Positions 7,301 through 8,042 of a stretch of 8,042 bases of DNA are shown in pieces (the stretch's first letter is position 1; each line of letters starts with the position of its first letter). A program made the translations under genes and the position numbers. The stretch spans positions 1 to 8,042 of the forward strand of contig CAMPIK010000090.1 of the NCBI GenBank assembly GCA_946886325.1. Direction: 5' to 3'. The notes under the pieces are model-generated. The model ran no database searches, was not told the DNA's origin, and was given only the letters and a program-made list of their open reading frames with translations. The stretch comes from an uncultured Shinella sp. (lineage in GTDB: Bacteria > Pseudomonadota > Alphaproteobacteria > Rhizobiales > Rhizobiaceae).

Positions 7301-8042
7301 GCGGAAATCGACTACGGGCCGATCACCGGCGGCAGCGAGACGATCCTCGTGGCCGAGGACGACGAGGAGGTGCGTGCCACCGTCGTCGAGATGCTCGGCG
7401 ATCTCGGCTACCGTGTGCTGAAGGCGAAGGACGCGGCGAGTGCCCTGACAGTCATCGAAAGCGGCGTTTCCATCGACATGCTGTTTACCGACGTCGTCAT
7501 GCCCGGACCGCTGCGCAGCGCCGATCTGGCGCGCAAGGCGAAGGAGCGGCTGCCGGGCGTCGCGGTGCTCTTCACATCCGGCTACACGGAAAACTCCATC
7601 GTGCATGACGGACGGCTGGACGCGGGCGTGGACCTCTTGTCGAAGCCCTATAGCCGCGAGGCGCTGGCCCGGAAGATCCGGCAGGTGCTGAACGCACGCG
7701 AGCGCGGCGGGAACGCGCCGATGCCTGTCATGGAAGACAAAGAGCCGGTATCTACACCGAACGACAGCGGGAATGTCGAAGCGGCCAAGGCGGATGCCGA
7801 GCGGATGCGGATCCTGCTGGTGGAGGACGATTTCCTGATCCGGATGAACACGGCCGATATGCTGCAGGAGCTCGGTCACGAGGTGGTCGAGGCCGGCACC
7901 GGCGAAGAGGCCTTGCATCTGCTGCGGTCCGGCGACTTCCATGTCCTGCTGACGGATATGGGGCTGCCGGCGATGTCCGGCACTGAGCTGGCAATCAAGG
8001 CGCGGGAATTCCGCCCGGATATCGCCGTCGTGTTCGCGACCG
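4388..8042 (+). CDS. Soluble PAS/GAF hybrid sensor histidine kinase with two receiver domains (3' end cut)
   Basis: One frame reads 1,218 codons from an ATG at 4388 (AGGGG ribosome site 5 nt upstream) to the window edge. Domains in order: PAS1 (about 32-165, opening [14 protein letters not shown]), PAS2 (178-298), PAS3 (308-425, with a PAC-type VNVDVTET end), GAF (431-580), a short coiled coil, PAS4 (612-710), HisKA with H745 in [11 protein letters not shown], and HATPase_c with N857 ([10 protein letters not shown]), D900 (DSGTGM), FEPFFSTK from 914 and the G2 box GKGSGLGLS from 924. REC1 (986-1102) has D991/D992, phospho-acceptor D1035 and K1086. After a linker of about 40 residues, REC2 has D1147/D1148 and D1190 and is then cut. 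No membrane segment is seen, so the kinase is probably cytosolic. The ligand is unknown: the GAF has no bilin-type Cys and no PAS has a LOV-type Cys motif. The H-box resembles the HPK4 group. A separate output regulator is not visible here. Confidence 0.95.
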   Translation, partial: MTGYDANTDDTAGRHAFLAGGGEAARIIASRDWSATSLGPVETWPQSLKTTCSLILRSPLPIVTLWGEDGIMIYNDAYSVFSGGRHPQIFGVKVREAWPEVADFNDNVMKVVLAGGTLNYTDREMVLYRHDGKPDHVWLNLDYSPVLDEDGKPSGVIAIVVETTAKVKAEERLRNEGDRLRQMFEQAPGFVAIMGGSNHIFELANNAYLQLVDNRDVVGKPIAEALPEVVEQGFVELLDRVRATRRPYVGRGARVLLRRRHGDAPDERYLDFIYQPIFGDDGQVTGIFVQGHDVTEQKAAEEALRESESRFRLVADNAPVMLWMGDQNGKCIYLNEAKRAFWGVAPADLDTFDWGETVHPDDRAELEAIMRHAMRRQMPFSAEARYRRKEGSYRRIHTDARPRFGGGGEFLGMIGVNVDVTETRAEEARRIALIDLGDRFRELTDPTDIAFAAAEVLGKVHRVSRAGYGTIDMAKETITIDRDWNAPGIKTIAGVLNFRDYGSYIDDLKRGETVVVADAEQDPRTRETASALKAISAQAFINMPVTEQEGLVALLYLNHADAREWSDSEVAFIRDVAERTRVAVERRRAEQELQQIANSLERQVNERTAEMNRIWRNARDILVVMEADERLRSVNPAWTTVLGHLPREVTSRRFLEFLDTDDAALWQRGWHDGQVREREMRFRHKNGSYRWISWRISSEDGVLFGYGRDITAEKEQAAALQQAEEQLRQAQKMESIGQLTGGVAHDFNNLLQVVSGNLQLLGKDVAGNERAEQRIASALAGVSRGSKLANQLLAFGRRQPLEPKVINIGRFVAGMEDMLRRTIGEAIEIETIRSSGLWNTFVDPSQIENAVLNLAINARDAMDGVGKLTIEVGNAFIDDDYVRKHPDLVPGQYVLLAVTDSGTGMTPDVIEKAFEPFFSTKAVGKGSGLGLSMVYGFVKQSGGHIKIYSEPGEGTTIRMYLPRSTQSEDRLAEIDYGPITGGSETILVAEDDEEVRATVVEMLGDLGYRVLKAKDAASALTVIESGVSIDMLFTDVVMPGPLRSADLARKAKERLPGVAVLFTSGYTENSIVHDGRLDAGVDLLSKPYSREALARKIRQVLNARERGGNAPMPVMEDKEPVSTPNDSGNVEAAKADAERMRILLVEDDFLIRMNTADMLQELGHEVVEAGTGEEALHLLRSGDFHVLLTDMGLPAMSGTELAIKAREFRPDIAVVFAT

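Noticed and set aside
7088..7942. Minus-strand open frame of 284 codons opposite the kinase C-terminus
   Set aside because: It is antisense to the ATPase and receiver domains; no domain is recognisable and no good start signal was seen.

Overview
The window is GC-rich, compact, bacterial DNA. Codon use, the form of the soluble PAS/GAF hybrid kinase (an 'AHDFNNLL' H-box followed by two receiver domains) and two candidate promoters that fit the alphaproteobacterial general-stress sigma factor consensus (GGAAC-N18-TT) all point to an alphaproteobacterium, most likely of the Rhizobiales/Rhizobiaceae. I cannot name a genus. There are no tRNA, rRNA, CRISPR, insertion-sequence or phage features.

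Left part (1-2467, minus strand): a two-gene unit made of lemA and, 14 bp after its stop, a DUF2207-family membrane protein gene that runs off the left edge. Both look like envelope proteins, and this pairing is familiar in many bacteria. The first 74 bases form a perfect 21-bp inverted repeat around a 32-nt spacer, flush with the window edge and inside the last visible codons of the DUF2207 gene. It may be an assembly fold-back.

Middle part (2468-4112): four small genes. A 65-aa predicted exported or membrane-anchored protein (plus strand) converges on a 62-aa hypothetical protein (minus). Upstream of that lie a 94-aa hypothetical protein (minus) with no ATG start and then a YciE/YciF-type (DUF892) ferritin-like protein (minus). 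The 62-aa gene and the ferritin-like gene each have an upstream match to the RpoE2/EcfG consensus, which suggests shared general-stress control. A strong hairpin separates the ferritin-like gene from the 94-aa gene.

Right part (4113-8042): a 275-bp divergent intergenic region, then one long plus-strand open frame to the window edge. It encodes a soluble hybrid sensor histidine kinase with the order PAS-PAS-PAS-GAF-PAS-HisKA-HATPase-REC-REC, cut inside the second receiver domain. All kinase boxes and the phospho-acceptor aspartates are present.

Taken together this looks like ordinary chromosomal stress, envelope and signalling content rather than a mobile or defence island. I found no convincing undescribed system. 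The points most worth a second look are the edge inverted repeat, the paired stress-type promoters and the three unidentified small genes.
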